Positions 22,920 through 32,927 of a stretch of DNA of 64,000 nt are shown piece by piece. This DNA is from SLHU01 sp009929975 (GTDB lineage Bacteria > Bacillota > Clostridia > Saccharofermentanales > UBA5734). The notes beneath the pieces are model-generated. The model was not told where the DNA came from and made no database searches. It worked only from the letters and a program-made list of their open reading frames with translations. Made by a program: the position numbers and the translations under genes. The DNA is taken from positions 186,001-250,000 of the forward strand of contig JAXGZQ010000002.1 in NCBI GenBank assembly GCA_040776905.1, written 5' to 3'. The first letter of the stretch is position 1. Each line of letters opens with the position of its first letter.

Positions 22920-24119
22920 ATGAGTGAGAAAAAAAAAGCGCTGGTTGTTACGACTGTAGCTTCAACTATAGATCAATTTTGTATGAATGATATATCAATA
23001 TTACTTGATAATTATGATGTGCAAGTAGCTGCAAATTTTACAACAGGAAATAACACTTCCAAAGAAAGAGTCAATGAGTTTAAGAGTGAACTTATAAAGA
23101 AAAATATCGTATTTAATGAAGTGGAATTTGATAGAAATCCTTTAAGTAAAAGTAACTTAAGAGCATATAAAAAATTAAAAAATATTATAGCGCAGAATAG
23201 ATTTGATTTGATTCACTGCCATACACCTATTGCAGCAATGTTTTCGAGATTAGCAGCACGTGGTGCCCGAAAAAAGGGAACACAAGTAATTTATACTGCT
23301 CACGGTTTTCACTTTTATAAAGGTGCACCTATTCTTAATTGGCTAGTATACTATCCGATTGAAAAATGGCTTGCTAGATATACGGATACTTTAATTACCA
23401 TTAATAAAGAAGATTATGAAAGAGCTAAGAGTAAATTTAAGGCTAAAAGAGTTGAATATATACCAGGCGTCGGGATAGATTTAGAAAAGTTTAATACAGT
23501 GGAAATCGATAGGGTGTTAAAACGCAGTCAATTAGGATTGTCAGAAGATGCATTTGTTGTCTTATCAGTGGGGGAACTTAATAAAAATAAGAACCATGAG
23601 GTTATTATTAGAGCAATTGCGAAAATAGATAATTCCGATATTCACTACATAATATGTGGGCAAGGGCAGCTAGATGGGCACTTAAAAAGTTTAAGCAAGG
23701 AATTAGGTATAGAAAATCAAGTACATTTGCTAGGATTTAGAAAAGATATCCCTGAAATCTGCAAGATATCAGACCTTTTTGCTTTCCCTTCATACAGAGA
23801 AGGTTTGTCAGTTGCTTTGATGGAAGCCATGGCAAATGGATTGCCAGTAGTGTGCTCTAATATTAGAGGAAATTCAGATTTAATAGAAGATGGAAAAGGT
23901 GGATATTTAGTTGAATGTGATAATGTAGATGGGTATGCAAAATGTGTTAATAAATTGATGATAGATGAAGGATTAAGAAGTGAGTTTGGGAAGTTTAATC
24001 ATAATAGAATAGATAGTTACTCCTTAGAAAATGTATTATCTAAATTGAGAAATATATTTTTCAATAGGATCGATGTATCCGATAAGAATGATAATATTAT
24101 GAATACAGTTAAAAAATGA
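22920..24119 (+). CDS. Family 4 glycosyltransferase (GT-B)
   Basis: 399 residues from ATG 22920 (AGGAG 7 bases upstream; the earlier in-frame ATG at 22893 has none). N-terminal acceptor domain with HCHTPIAAMFSRLAAR and TAHGFHFYKG; C-terminal donor domain with VGELNKNKNHEVIIRAI, GFRKDIPEICKISDLFAFPSYREGLSVALMEAM (seen in parts) including the EGLSVALMEA acceptor of the nucleotide sugar. It resembles EpsD/capsular GT4 enzymes that add a sugar to the lipid-linked repeat unit. Confidence 0.9.
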   Translation: MSEKKKALVVTTVASTIDQFCMNDISILLDNYDVQVAANFTTGNNTSKERVNEFKSELIKKNIVFNEVEFDRNPLSKSNLRAYKKLKNIIAQNRFDLIHCHTPIAAMFSRLAARGARKKGTQVIYTAHGFHFYKGAPILNWLVYYPIEKWLARYTDTLITINKEDYERAKSKFKAKRVEYIPGVGIDLEKFNTVEIDRVLKRSQLGLSEDAFVVLSVGELNKNKNHEVIIRAIAKIDNSDIHYIICGQGQLDGHLKSLSKELGIENQVHLLGFRKDIPEICKISDLFAFPSYREGLSVALMEAMANGLPVVCSNIRGNSDLIEDGKGGYLVECDNVDGYAKCVNKLMIDEGLRSEFGKFNHNRIDSYSLENVLSKLRNIFFNRIDVSDKNDNIMNTVKK

Positions 24120-24350
24120 ATAAAACTGTCGATTATTGGAAAGGGCAAGTGTAGCTGACACTGTATGGGATCTTTACTAATCAGTTTGCAGATACAACTA
24201 ATTAAAAGCTTAAAGGCTGTGAAATGATAACATTTGATCCTTCGTATAAATTATAATGCATTTTGCCCATCCATTATGTTACAGTGTGGATTAGTTCAAT
24301 TTGTTATTGCAATTTTGGTTCTATATTTTAGAGAGGAGAGGTTTGAATTT
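24120..24350. other. Intergenic stretch between two glycosyltransferase genes
   Basis: 231 AT-rich bases with no terminator, promoter or repeat that can be supported, apart from the ribosome site GAGGAGAGG just before the next ATG. Confidence 0.5.
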
Positions 24351-25100
24351 ATGAAAAATGAAAAGATTCCAAAAGTTATCCATTATATTTGGTTAGGTCC
24401 TAAACCTTTGGATAAATTGTCTAAGAAATGCATTGGTACATGGCAGAAAGTATTACCTGAATATGAAATTATACGATGGGATGATGAAAAATGTAAAACT
24501 ATTATTGATAATAATTTGTATGCAAAACAGGCTTATGAAGCAAAAAAATATGCCTTTGTTAGTGATTATTTACGACTATATGTTCTTTATCATCATGGTG
24601 GAATATATATGGACACTGACGTAAGAGTAATAAAAAACATTGATAGTTTTTTAAAATTTTCTGCTTTTACGTCTTTTGAAAATAATTCGATGATTCCCAC
24701 CGCTTTAATGGGGAGTGCAAAGGAAGGCATTTGGGTTGGTAAATTACTTGAATTCTATGATAATCATGAGTTTGTTGACAAAGATGGAAAATATGACTTT
24801 ACAACGAATGTAACGACTATAACTAAAATATCAAAGGATTTTGGTCTTGTAAAAAACGGAAAGGAGCAAGTATTGAAGGGAGATGTGCATATTTTCCCTA
24901 GAGAATATTTTTGCCCTTTAGATACAAAAAATAGCAAAAACGATAGAATTACAGAGAACACATATGCTATTCATTTGTTTAATGGATCTTGGACCCCCTG
25001 GTACAGAAGGATGTTTAGTAAAGTTAAGAAAAAAACAGGTTTAAATGCTGAAAGACTAATTGGACAAAAGCTATATAATAAACTATCAAAAAAATATTAG
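24351..25100 (+). CDS. Family 32-type glycosyltransferase with DxD motif
   Basis: 249 residues from ATG 24351, placed 9 bases after GAGGAGAGG; a longer frame upstream lacks a ribosome site. The N-terminus IPKVIHYIWLGPKPLD and RLYVLYHHGGIYMDTDVRV (with the DxD metal motif) are the marks of the capsular polysaccharide/Gly_transf_sug family. It transfers a hexose or N-acetylhexosamine from a nucleotide sugar to the growing unit at the cytoplasmic face. The C-terminus (FPREYFCPL, HLFNGSW) also fits the family. Confidence 0.9.
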   Translation: MKNEKIPKVIHYIWLGPKPLDKLSKKCIGTWQKVLPEYEIIRWDDEKCKTIIDNNLYAKQAYEAKKYAFVSDYLRLYVLYHHGGIYMDTDVRVIKNIDSFLKFSAFTSFENNSMIPTALMGSAKEGIWVGKLLEFYDNHEFVDKDGKYDFTTNVTTITKISKDFGLVKNGKEQVLKGDVHIFPREYFCPLDTKNSKNDRITENTYAIHLFNGSWTPWYRRMFSKVKKKTGLNAERLIGQKLYNKLSKKY

Positions 25101-25137
25101 GATTAATTTTATAATATAAAGAATTAGAGGTGCACAT

Positions 25138-26364
25138 ATGAAAAATTCAATTAATAACTTAAATATGCATCGAATAAAAAAAAATACTATTAATCATATA
25201 TACACCTTTATATTAGTATCATCACCATTGCTTTTTTTATATGGCATAGGAGTGAGTAATATAACCTTAGTTGATTTTTTTCTGTTAGCATTAAATATGA
25301 TTTTTATGATTAGAATATTCATCGATGGGAAGATAATGGTATTTACAAATTTAATGCCCTTTTTATTTTATATAGTAGTCCTATCATTAGTCACTACGAT
25401 TGATATGGATTCTACAATGAGAACATTGCGTTATGTATTTTACTTAGTTAACATAGTTTTCTTTACAAAAAAGTATTTTGATTATCGAGTAGGTGTTAAA
25501 ATTTACAGGTATATATCTTTGGTCTCAACTGTTTTTTTGTTTATACAAATTATAACCTATAAACTCGTAGGGATTTATTTACCAGGAGTAGTGTTAAGTG
25601 CAAATCTTGTAGCAAGTGATTTGTACAATTATGATTTAGTATTACAAAATGCTTACTACAAAAGGTTTATGTCTTTCTTTGCTGAACCCTCACACTTTGC
25701 AATTTATGTACTGGGCTATATAACAATACTGCTATTTTCAGAAATAGGATTTTCTGGATTTAGAAAAAAAGATATGATAGAATTTGCTTTCTTATCTTTA
25801 GGAGTAGTATTATCAACTTCAATTTTAGGTGTCATGGTACTGGGTGCGATGTCACTGATTTGGTTGATGGTATTTGTGTTTAACAGGAAAAAAAATTACA
25901 AAAATATTTTTGGACTAACTTTATTTTTTCTAGTTGTCATAAGTTTTATGTTTTTTTTACAGAATACTACCGCGTTTGAGTATTTTTCTAATAGTAGCGT
26001 CTTAAATAGACAAGCTGAAGGTAGATTTGGAGGCTATTCAATTTTTGGGTATCAGGAAGCATCTACTCTAGAAATCATTTTTGGAAGAGGTATGGTAGGT
26101 ATGCCTATTATTAGTAATTCCGGATTTTTGCCTTCTTTTCCTTTACTCTACTATTATTTTGGGTTTATAGGTTTGATTTTATTTTTCATTACATTTATTC
26201 CATATTTTTTGAATCTTAAAGTGAATGTGTCAAAAGCGTTAATTATTTGTTTGTTCGGTATAGCTCTTGGATCAGAACTTCTATTAGGGATATTTATATT
26301 AGTGTTTATCCCCTTAATTATTAATGGGAACATTAAAAATCCTAAACTTAAAGAATTAAGCTAG
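25138..26364 (+). CDS. wzy: Wzy-type polysaccharide polymerase
   Basis: 408 residues with about 10-11 strongly hydrophobic helices and one longer outer loop (about residues 275-310, AFEYFSNSSVLNRQAEGRFGG), the plan of O-antigen/capsule polymerases. It joins repeat units on the outer face of the membrane after Wzx flips them. Sequence families of Wzy are very diverse, so the call rests on topology, length and place among wzx and glycosyltransferase genes. Confidence 0.75.
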   Translation: MKNSINNLNMHRIKKNTINHIYTFILVSSPLLFLYGIGVSNITLVDFFLLALNMIFMIRIFIDGKIMVFTNLMPFLFYIVVLSLVTTIDMDSTMRTLRYVFYLVNIVFFTKKYFDYRVGVKIYRYISLVSTVFLFIQIITYKLVGIYLPGVVLSANLVASDLYNYDLVLQNAYYKRFMSFFAEPSHFAIYVLGYITILLFSEIGFSGFRKKDMIEFAFLSLGVVLSTSILGVMVLGAMSLIWLMVFVFNRKKNYKNIFGLTLFFLVVISFMFFLQNTTAFEYFSNSSVLNRQAEGRFGGYSIFGYQEASTLEIIFGRGMVGMPIISNSGFLPSFPLLYYYFGFIGLILFFITFIPYFLNLKVNVSKALIICLFGIALGSELLLGIFILVFIPLIINGNIKNPKLKELS

Positions 26365-26418
26365 ATATTTTAGGACTTTTATGCTATGAAATTGATAGAT
26401 TTTGAGGAGGATAAAGTA

Positions 26419-27492
26419 ATGAATAATTTATTTTTAGTACATACCCCCTTTCAGTTAATGAACTGTTTAAATATAATCGAAAATTACTATTCAGATTCAG
26501 CTAATGAAATAGCTTTTTTACATAAAAATGTTGATAGTTTTTCGTTTTTAGTTAAAAAATACAATGAGAACATAACAACTTACTCTTATGACATGTTATT
26601 TGAAGAGGTTAGAACAAGAACTAAGTTAATGAGAAGACTATCCCTAGTCTTGAGTCTCTTACATGGGAGAATAACTGTGGGAAACATTGAGAATAAGAAC
26701 CAGATATATGATTCATTGTTTATCCCTTCTGAAAACATCGCTTGCAATATAGTGTATAATCATTTTCGTAAATTCAATGATTCACTATCTCTATACGTTT
26801 ATGATGATGGCGTTGGAACATATGCAAAAGATTATCTTAGTGGTAAAAACCATAAAATTTATGAAAAAATAAGCGTTTTATTATTCGGGTCGTTTTTTTG
26901 GAAAAACATAGAAAGAGTTTTCTGCTATCAACCTGAACTGATTATTGATGATGAATTAAACATAGAAAGAGTTAAAATGTTCAGCAATGCAAAAGTTGAG
27001 AATTTGTTTTCACAAAACCTTAGTGACTCATTAATAGATAAATATAGCAAATCAAAAGTTATTTATCTCGACCAAGGGAAATTACCTTTGTCTTATGAAA
27101 ATACAACCAGTTTTTTAGAAATATGCAATAGAATTTGCGATGAAAATGAAGTTCTTCTAAAAAATCATCCAAGAGTAAAACCTGTATATGAAAGCAATTC
27201 GTTTATTGTTGATGATAGTGGAAATACATTTGAATCTGTATTATTCAACATTGAAATTGAGAATAAAGTTTTAGTTTCAATGTGTTCAACAAGCTGTCTT
27301 ACACCATTTATCCTAAAAGGGAAACATCCATATGTTATTTTTTTAGGTATGCTGAACACTGATGAATACAATGCTACATTTACTTCTCTATATTTCCAAA
27401 ATGTGATTACCAACTATGAATCTAACAAAATTTTCTTGCCTAGGAATAATAAAGAATTAGAGGAAATAATAAAATACTGTTTAAACAAATAG
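26419..27492 (+). CDS. Sialyltransferase-like glycosyltransferase (GT52/polysialyltransferase type), candidate pseudaminyltransferase
   Basis: 357 residues from ATG 26419, which has GAGGAGG 8 bases upstream. N-terminus NLFLVHTPFQLMNCLNII is typical of GT52/polysialyltransferase-like GT-B enzymes. Two motifs shared by bacterial sialyltransferases are visible: an acidic-acidic-Gly site (YVYDDGVGTY, near 130) and an HP site (LKNHPR, near 248), plus an SMCSTSC segment near 292. Such enzymes use CMP-nonulosonates. As the locus makes CMP-pseudaminic acid, this is the best candidate for the transferase that adds it. The donor assignment is inference. Confidence 0.72.
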   Translation: MNNLFLVHTPFQLMNCLNIIENYYSDSANEIAFLHKNVDSFSFLVKKYNENITTYSYDMLFEEVRTRTKLMRRLSLVLSLLHGRITVGNIENKNQIYDSLFIPSENIACNIVYNHFRKFNDSLSLYVYDDGVGTYAKDYLSGKNHKIYEKISVLLFGSFFWKNIERVFCYQPELIIDDELNIERVKMFSNAKVENLFSQNLSDSLIDKYSKSKVIYLDQGKLPLSYENTTSFLEICNRICDENEVLLKNHPRVKPVYESNSFIVDDSGNTFESVLFNIEIENKVLVSMCSTSCLTPFILKGKHPYVIFLGMLNTDEYNATFTSLYFQNVITNYESNKIFLPRNNKELEEIIKYCLNK

Positions 27493-27539
27493 TTAAGCGA
27501 TACAATTTTTTATCATGAAAGTGGATGAAGGTGAAAATT

Positions 27540-28652
27540 ATGAAAAAAATAATGGTGGTCTTTGGTACTAGACCTGAAGCAATAAAAATGTGCCCTTTGG
27601 TTAACGAACTGAAGACAAGAGAAAAACTTAATACAGTTGTTTGTGTCACTGGCCAGCATAGGGAAATGTTAGATCAAGTACTCACAGCTTTTGATGTAGA
27701 ACCTGACTATGATCTATCTATTATGAAGGCGAAACAGACTTTGTTTGATGTTACAATCAATATTCTTGAGAAAATGAAAGAGGTTCTTGAAGAAGTTAAG
27801 CCAGATGTTGTTTTGGTCCATGGAGATACATCGACAACCTTTGTGACGGCTTTAGCATGTTTTTATCTGCAGATTCCTGTGGGGCATGTTGAAGCTGGAC
27901 TCAGGACATACAACATATATTCTCCTTATCCAGAGGAGTTTAATAGACAAGCAGTTGGAATTGTATCAAATTTTAACTTTGCACCAACTGAGATGTCAAA
28001 AGAGAATCTTCTTAATGAAGGTAAGAATCCTGAAACTATTCACGTGACTGGTAATACAGCCATTGATGCACTCAAGACAACAGTTCGTGATGATTACAGT
28101 CATGAACATTTAGAGTGGGCTGCAGATAGTAGATTAATTATGATAACAGCTCATAGAAGAGAGAATCTTGGTGAACCAATGAGGAATATGTTTAGGGCTA
28201 TTAAGAGAATTATTGATGAGAACCCAGATATTAAAGCTATTTATCCAATTCATATGAACCCGGCTGTTCGAGAATCCGCGCAAGAAATACTTGGTGATAC
28301 AGATAGAATTAGAATAATTGAACCACTTGAAGTACTAGATTTTCATAATTTCCTATCCAGATCTCATCTCATATTAACTGATAGTGGTGGAATTCAAGAA
28401 GAGGCACCAAGTTTAGGAAAGCCAGTTCTCGTTATGAGAGATACTACAGAAAGGCCAGAAGGAATTGCCGCAGGAACACTCAAGTTGGTAGGAACGGATG
28501 AAGAGGTTATCTACAAGACTTTTAAACAACTACTAGAAGATCAGAATGAGTATGATAAGATGAGCAAAGCTAGCAATCCATACGGTGATGGATTAGCAAG
28601 TAAAAGAATTGCGGATATCTTAGAAGCAATGAAGCGAGATATGATCAAATGA
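27540..28652 (+). CDS. wecB: UDP-N-acetylglucosamine 2-epimerase (non-hydrolysing)
   Basis: 370 residues from ATG 27540 (AAGGTG upstream). Family hallmarks: FGTRPEAIKM, VHGDTSTTF, HVEAGLRT, PEEFNRQ, NTAIDAL, ITAHRRENLG, LTDSGGIQEEAPSLGKPVL (in parts) and RDTTERPEG. It interconverts UDP-GlcNAc and UDP-ManNAc, supplying ManNAc or its derivatives for the polysaccharide. Its end overlaps the wzx start by 4 bases. Confidence 0.93.
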   Translation: MKKIMVVFGTRPEAIKMCPLVNELKTREKLNTVVCVTGQHREMLDQVLTAFDVEPDYDLSIMKAKQTLFDVTINILEKMKEVLEEVKPDVVLVHGDTSTTFVTALACFYLQIPVGHVEAGLRTYNIYSPYPEEFNRQAVGIVSNFNFAPTEMSKENLLNEGKNPETIHVTGNTAIDALKTTVRDDYSHEHLEWAADSRLIMITAHRRENLGEPMRNMFRAIKRIIDENPDIKAIYPIHMNPAVRESAQEILGDTDRIRIIEPLEVLDFHNFLSRSHLILTDSGGIQEEAPSLGKPVLVMRDTTERPEGIAAGTLKLVGTDEEVIYKTFKQLLEDQNEYDKMSKASNPYGDGLASKRIADILEAMKRDMIK

Positions 28653-29926
28653 TAAATAGAATAATTAAATCTAGCTTATTCAAAAATACAGGAATATACA
28701 CTATCACAAGTATAATAAATTCAGCAATACCTTTTTTACTTCTCCCAATTTTAACTCGGCATATGACACCTGAAGATTATGGTATGGTTTCAATGTTTTT
28801 ATTACTTGTGTCATTTGCAACACCTTTCGTCGGACTAAATGTTAATGGAGCGATTACAAGAAAATATTATGATAGAGAAGATATTGATATATGGAGTTAT
28901 GTTTTCAATTGTTTTTTAATTTTAATTGCAAGTACGGTTATTGTAGGTATGATTTTTTTTATATTCTCTATTCCAATATCAAAAATTTCATCTTTTCCAG
29001 CACGTTCACTTTGGATGGTTGTGATTTATTCTTTTAGTCAATTTATATCAAATATTCTACTATCATTATTACAAGTTCAAAAGAAAGCTTTTTTTTACGG
29101 ACTATATAACAATATTAGAACCTTGGTTAATGTAGGATTGTCGATATCATTAGTAGTAGGATTAAACTTAGGTTGGCAAGGAAGAATATACGGACAATTT
29201 GGAGCCATGATTAGTTTTGCTGCAGTGGCTATCGTTATTTTGATAAGGAATAAGTGGATCAAAGTTAGGTTTAATAAAAAATATATATACAGTGCTCTAG
29301 TATTTGGTGTTCCTCTAATCCCTCATGCCTTGTCAAGTTCAATAATATCGATGACAGATCGATTCTTTATAACAAATATGGTTGGGTTAGCAACAACAGG
29401 GGTTTATACTGTAGGATATCAAATAGGCTCAATTATCAATTTGCTTGCAAGTTCATTCAATAATGCTTATATTCCTTGGCTTTTTGAAAAGTTAAAGGCA
29501 AATGAAAGCAAAACCAAAATTAAAATCGTTAAGTTTACTTATTTATACTTCGCAGGAATTTTGATTTTAGCAGTTACTTTAGGTATCTTAGCACCTTCTT
29601 TTTTGGATGTCTTTTTAGGAAAATCATTTAATGGGTCAAGTATTTATGTTGTCTGGGTAGCAGTAGGCTATGCTTTTAATGGAATGTACTTTATGGTTGT
29701 TAATTATATATTTTTCTCTCAGAGAACGAAGTTATTGGCTACAGTTACTTTTGTTACAGCGATACTAAATATTGTGTTAAATTACTTTTTTATCAATGCA
29801 TTTGGTGCTATCGGTGCAGCGCAAGCAACTTCGGTAGTGTTTTTTATTAAATTTATTTTAGTGTGGGTGTTGTCTGCAAAAGTCCATAAAATGCCTTGGA
29901 AAGATGTACTATTAAGAAGAAGTTAG
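28649..29926 (+). CDS. wzx: Wzx-type oligosaccharide flippase
   Basis: 425 residues with about 12 membrane helices and the N-terminal polysaccharide-synthase signature (SIINSAIPFLLLPILTRHMTPEDYG). It flips the lipid-linked repeat unit across the membrane. ATG 28649 overlaps the wecB stop (ATGA). It lies between wecB and pseB in one run of closely spaced genes. Confidence 0.9.
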   Translation: MINRIIKSSLFKNTGIYTITSIINSAIPFLLLPILTRHMTPEDYGMVSMFLLLVSFATPFVGLNVNGAITRKYYDREDIDIWSYVFNCFLILIASTVIVGMIFFIFSIPISKISSFPARSLWMVVIYSFSQFISNILLSLLQVQKKAFFYGLYNNIRTLVNVGLSISLVVGLNLGWQGRIYGQFGAMISFAAVAIVILIRNKWIKVRFNKKYIYSALVFGVPLIPHALSSSIISMTDRFFITNMVGLATTGVYTVGYQIGSIINLLASSFNNAYIPWLFEKLKANESKTKIKIVKFTYLYFAGILILAVTLGILAPSFLDVFLGKSFNGSSIYVVWVAVGYAFNGMYFMVVNYIFFSQRTKLLATVTFVTAILNIVLNYFFINAFGAIGAAQATSVVFFIKFILVWVLSAKVHKMPWKDVLLRRS

Positions 29927-29958
29927 ACTACAATTAATTAGAGAAAAGGAGTAAAAAA

Positions 29959-30963
29959 ATGCTTAATAACAAATCAATTCTAATTACAGGTGGAACAGGT
30001 TCCTTCGGAAAACAATTCACGGAAATGGTACTTAAAAAGTTTGATCCTAAAAAAATTATAATTTATTCACGGGATGAGTTTAAGCAAGACGTCATGAGAA
30101 AAGACTTTGCACAAAAGTTTCCCGACAAAATTTCAAAATTAAGATTTTTTATTGGAGATGTTCGGGATAAAGATAGAATGTATCGAGCCTTCAAAGGTGT
30201 AGATTATGTTATTCACGCTGCAGCAATGAAACAAGTCCCAGCTTGTGAGTACAATCCTTTTGAAGCCATTAAAACAAATATTCATGGAGCTCAGAATATT
30301 GTAGATGCAGCTCTAGATTGTGGAGTAAAGAAAGTAGTAGCTCTATCAACAGATAAAGCAGTTAATCCTATAAATCTTTATGGCGGTACAAAGTTAGTTT
30401 CAGACAAATTATTTGTTTCAGCAAACTCCTATAGAGGAGATGAAGGAACAGTATTTTCTGTTGTGAGATATGGCAATGTTTCTGGGAGCAGAGGATCAGT
30501 AATACCATTTTTTAGAGAATTATTAAACAACGGCACTACAGAACTTCCAATAACTGATACGAGAATGACAAGATTCTGGATGACATTGGATGATGCGGTA
30601 GATTTAGTTGTGAAAGCCCTTGAAGAATCTAAAGGTGGAGAAACTTATGTATTTAAAAATCCATCTTATACGATTACTGACATTGCAGAGGCTATGAATC
30701 CCGGTGGTAAGATTAATGTTGTTGGAATCAGAGAAGGTGAAAAACTCCATGAAGTTATGATCACTAGTGATGATTCTAGGGGCACATATGACTATGGAGA
30801 TCATTATATCATTTATCCAAATTACATTTGGTGGTCAAAGGATCATTACTTTAAAGAAGGTGGCACTTTAATTGAAGAAGGCTGGGAGTATAACTCAGGA
30901 ACAAATACTGAGTGGTTAGATGTAGAAACATTAAGAAATAAGATTAAAGAATTAGAATTATAG
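29959..30963 (+). CDS. pseB: UDP-N-acetylglucosamine 4,6-dehydratase (inverting), PseB
   Basis: 334 residues, soluble short-form dehydratase. NAD-binding TGGTGSFG at residues 10-17, then YSRDEFKQ, the STDKAVNPINLYGGTK block with YxxxK, and the typical C-terminal EGEKLHEVMI. It converts UDP-GlcNAc to the UDP-4-keto-6-deoxy-L-arabino-hexulose with C5 inversion, the first step to pseudaminic acid. AAAAGGAG precedes the ATG. It heads the pseB-C-F-GH-I gene run. Confidence 0.93.
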   Translation: MLNNKSILITGGTGSFGKQFTEMVLKKFDPKKIIIYSRDEFKQDVMRKDFAQKFPDKISKLRFFIGDVRDKDRMYRAFKGVDYVIHAAAMKQVPACEYNPFEAIKTNIHGAQNIVDAALDCGVKKVVALSTDKAVNPINLYGGTKLVSDKLFVSANSYRGDEGTVFSVVRYGNVSGSRGSVIPFFRELLNNGTTELPITDTRMTRFWMTLDDAVDLVVKALEESKGGETYVFKNPSYTITDIAEAMNPGGKINVVGIREGEKLHEVMITSDDSRGTYDYGDHYIIYPNYIWWSKDHYFKEGGTLIEEGWEYNSGTNTEWLDVETLRNKIKELEL

Positions 30964-30978
30964 TTGGGAGGAATAATT

Positions 30979-32169
30979 GTGGATAAACTTGCTATATTAG
31001 GTGGTAAACCGACAAGAAATATCTATTTGTCATATGGTAAACAGACTGTAGATGAATCAGATATACAAGCAGTTGTTGATGTGTTAAAAGGTGATTATCT
31101 AACAACAGGTCCTTTCGTAAAAGAATTTGAAGATAAAGTAGCTAACTATGTAGGGGCAAAGTATGCTGTTGCAGTTTCAAATGGTACTGCTGCCCTTCAT
31201 ATGGCTTGTTTTGCCGCTGGAATAAAAGAAGGTGACGAAGTCATAGTCAGTTCTATGACGTTTGCAGCTTCAGCCAATGCTGTACTTTACTGTGGCGGAA
31301 CTCCTGTTTTTGCAGATATTGATCCAGTGACTTATAACATTGATCCAGATAGAATTGAAGAGAAAATCACAGATAAGACCAAAGCAATTATTCCGGTAGA
31401 TTTTTCAGGCCAATCTGTTGACATGGACAGAATTAAAGAAATTGCAGATAAACACGATTTAATTATCATAGAAGATGCTGCCCATGCATTAGGTAGCGAA
31501 TATAAGGGAAGAAAAGTTGGCAGTCAAGCGGATATGGTTGAGTTCAGTTTTCATCCAGTGAAACCAATCACAACTGCTGAAGGTGGTATATTAACTACCA
31601 ATAGTGAAGATTTATACAAAAAGATGATAATTTTTAGAACACATGGGATCACTAGAGATCAAGAAATCTTAAATGAAAATCATGGCCCTTGGTATTATGA
31701 GCAACAACATCTTGGATATAATTATCGATTGACTGATGTTCAAAGTGCGCTTGGAACAAGTCAAATGAGTAAAATAGATGAGTTTATCACTCGAAGAAGA
31801 GAGATAGTCAAACAGTATAATGAAGCCTTTAAGGATATAAAAGAAATTGTGATGCCATTTGAGGCGGAGTTTTCTAATTCGGGTTGGCACATATATGTAA
31901 TTAAAGTTAAGCCTGAATCATTAACTGTAACACGTAAAGAAATCTTTGAAGCCCTACAAGCTGAGAATATTGGTGTTAATGTTCATTACCTTCCAGTATA
32001 TCTTCATCCTTATTATAGAGATTTAGGCTATGCAAAGGGCATCTGCCCTAATGCAGAAGAACTGTATGAAAACATGATCACTTTACCCCTATTCCCAAGC
32101 ATGTCTAATGAAGATGTGAATGATGTTGTGGTAGCGGTGAAAAAAGTAATAGATTATTACCGAAAGTAG
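30979..32169 (+). CDS. pseC: UDP-4-amino-4,6-dideoxy-N-acetyl-L-altrosamine transaminase, PseC
   Basis: 396 residues, DegT/DnrJ/EryC1 aminotransferase fold. PLP-binding features: SNGTAALHMA, EDAAHALGSEYKG and the internal aldimine Lys in FSFHPVKPITTAEGG. It aminates the PseB product at C4. GTG 30979 is preferred over the upstream in-frame TTG because GGGAGG is 7 bases before it. The spacing after pseB is 15 bases. Confidence 0.92.
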   Translation: MDKLAILGGKPTRNIYLSYGKQTVDESDIQAVVDVLKGDYLTTGPFVKEFEDKVANYVGAKYAVAVSNGTAALHMACFAAGIKEGDEVIVSSMTFAASANAVLYCGGTPVFADIDPVTYNIDPDRIEEKITDKTKAIIPVDFSGQSVDMDRIKEIADKHDLIIIEDAAHALGSEYKGRKVGSQADMVEFSFHPVKPITTAEGGILTTNSEDLYKKMIIFRTHGITRDQEILNENHGPWYYEQQHLGYNYRLTDVQSALGTSQMSKIDEFITRRREIVKQYNEAFKDIKEIVMPFEAEFSNSGWHIYVIKVKPESLTVTRKEIFEALQAENIGVNVHYLPVYLHPYYRDLGYAKGICPNAEELYENMITLPLFPSMSNEDVNDVVVAVKKVIDYYRK

Positions 32170-32177
32170 GTAAGAAT

Positions 32178-32912
32178 ATGAAAATAGGCGCAATAATTCA
32201 AGCGAGAATGGGCTCAACCAGACTTCCCGAAAAGGTGATGAAAAAACTCCAAGGAAAAACTGTTTTAGAACACGTGATAGAAAGAGTTAGACAGTCAAAA
32301 TTAATCGACGAAATAATAATAGCAACAACAACTCATGAAAGAGACGCAGTGATAGAGTCTGAGGCTTTAAGATGTGGCGTAAAAGCTTTTAGAGGAAGTG
32401 AAGATGACGTTTTATCAAGATACTACTATGCTGCAAAGGAGAATAATCTTGACGTTGTTGTTCGTATTACATCAGATTGTCCCCTTATTGATCCGATAGT
32501 ACTAGATGAGATCATAGATTATTATTTAAAAACCAAACAAGAAATTGTTTCTAATGCAGGTTCAGATTTATCTAATCGAACATATCCAAGAGGGCTTGAT
32601 ACAGAAGTATTTTCATTTAATGCTTTGGAAAATGCTTTTAATCATGCAGAAGAGAAATACCAGAGAGAGCATGTAACGCCTTTTATTTATGAAAACACTG
32701 ATCAAGCATTCTATTATAAGAATAGTGTAGATTACTCGAAGTATAGATGGACATTAGATACAGATGAAGATTTTGCACTTATCTCAGAAGTGTATGAGCA
32801 TTTATATCATGGAGTGCATGATTTTTACTTAAGTGATATCGTAAAATTATTTGAGAGGATGCCAGAACTTTATGAAATAAATGCTCAAATTGAGCAGAAA
32901 AAAATCAAGTAA
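32178..32912 (+). CDS. pseF: CMP-pseudaminate cytidylyltransferase (PseF/SpsF-type)
   Basis: 244 residues with the acylneuraminate cytidylyltransferase N-terminus (IIQARMGSTRLPEKVMKKL) and RITSDCPLIDP, followed by WTLDTDEDF. This SpsF-like branch occurs in Gram-positive pseudaminic acid loci. It activates pseudaminic acid with CTP for the transferase. Eight bases separate it from pseC. A role for another acidic sugar is possible from sequence alone, but the neighbours decide for pseudaminate. Confidence 0.87.
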   Translation: MKIGAIIQARMGSTRLPEKVMKKLQGKTVLEHVIERVRQSKLIDEIIIATTTHERDAVIESEALRCGVKAFRGSEDDVLSRYYYAAKENNLDVVVRITSDCPLIDPIVLDEIIDYYLKTKQEIVSNAGSDLSNRTYPRGLDTEVFSFNALENAFNHAEEKYQREHVTPFIYENTDQAFYYKNSVDYSKYRWTLDTDEDFALISEVYEHLYHGVHDFYLSDIVKLFERMPELYEINAQIEQKKIK

Positions 32913-32927
32913 ATAGGATTGATAAAT

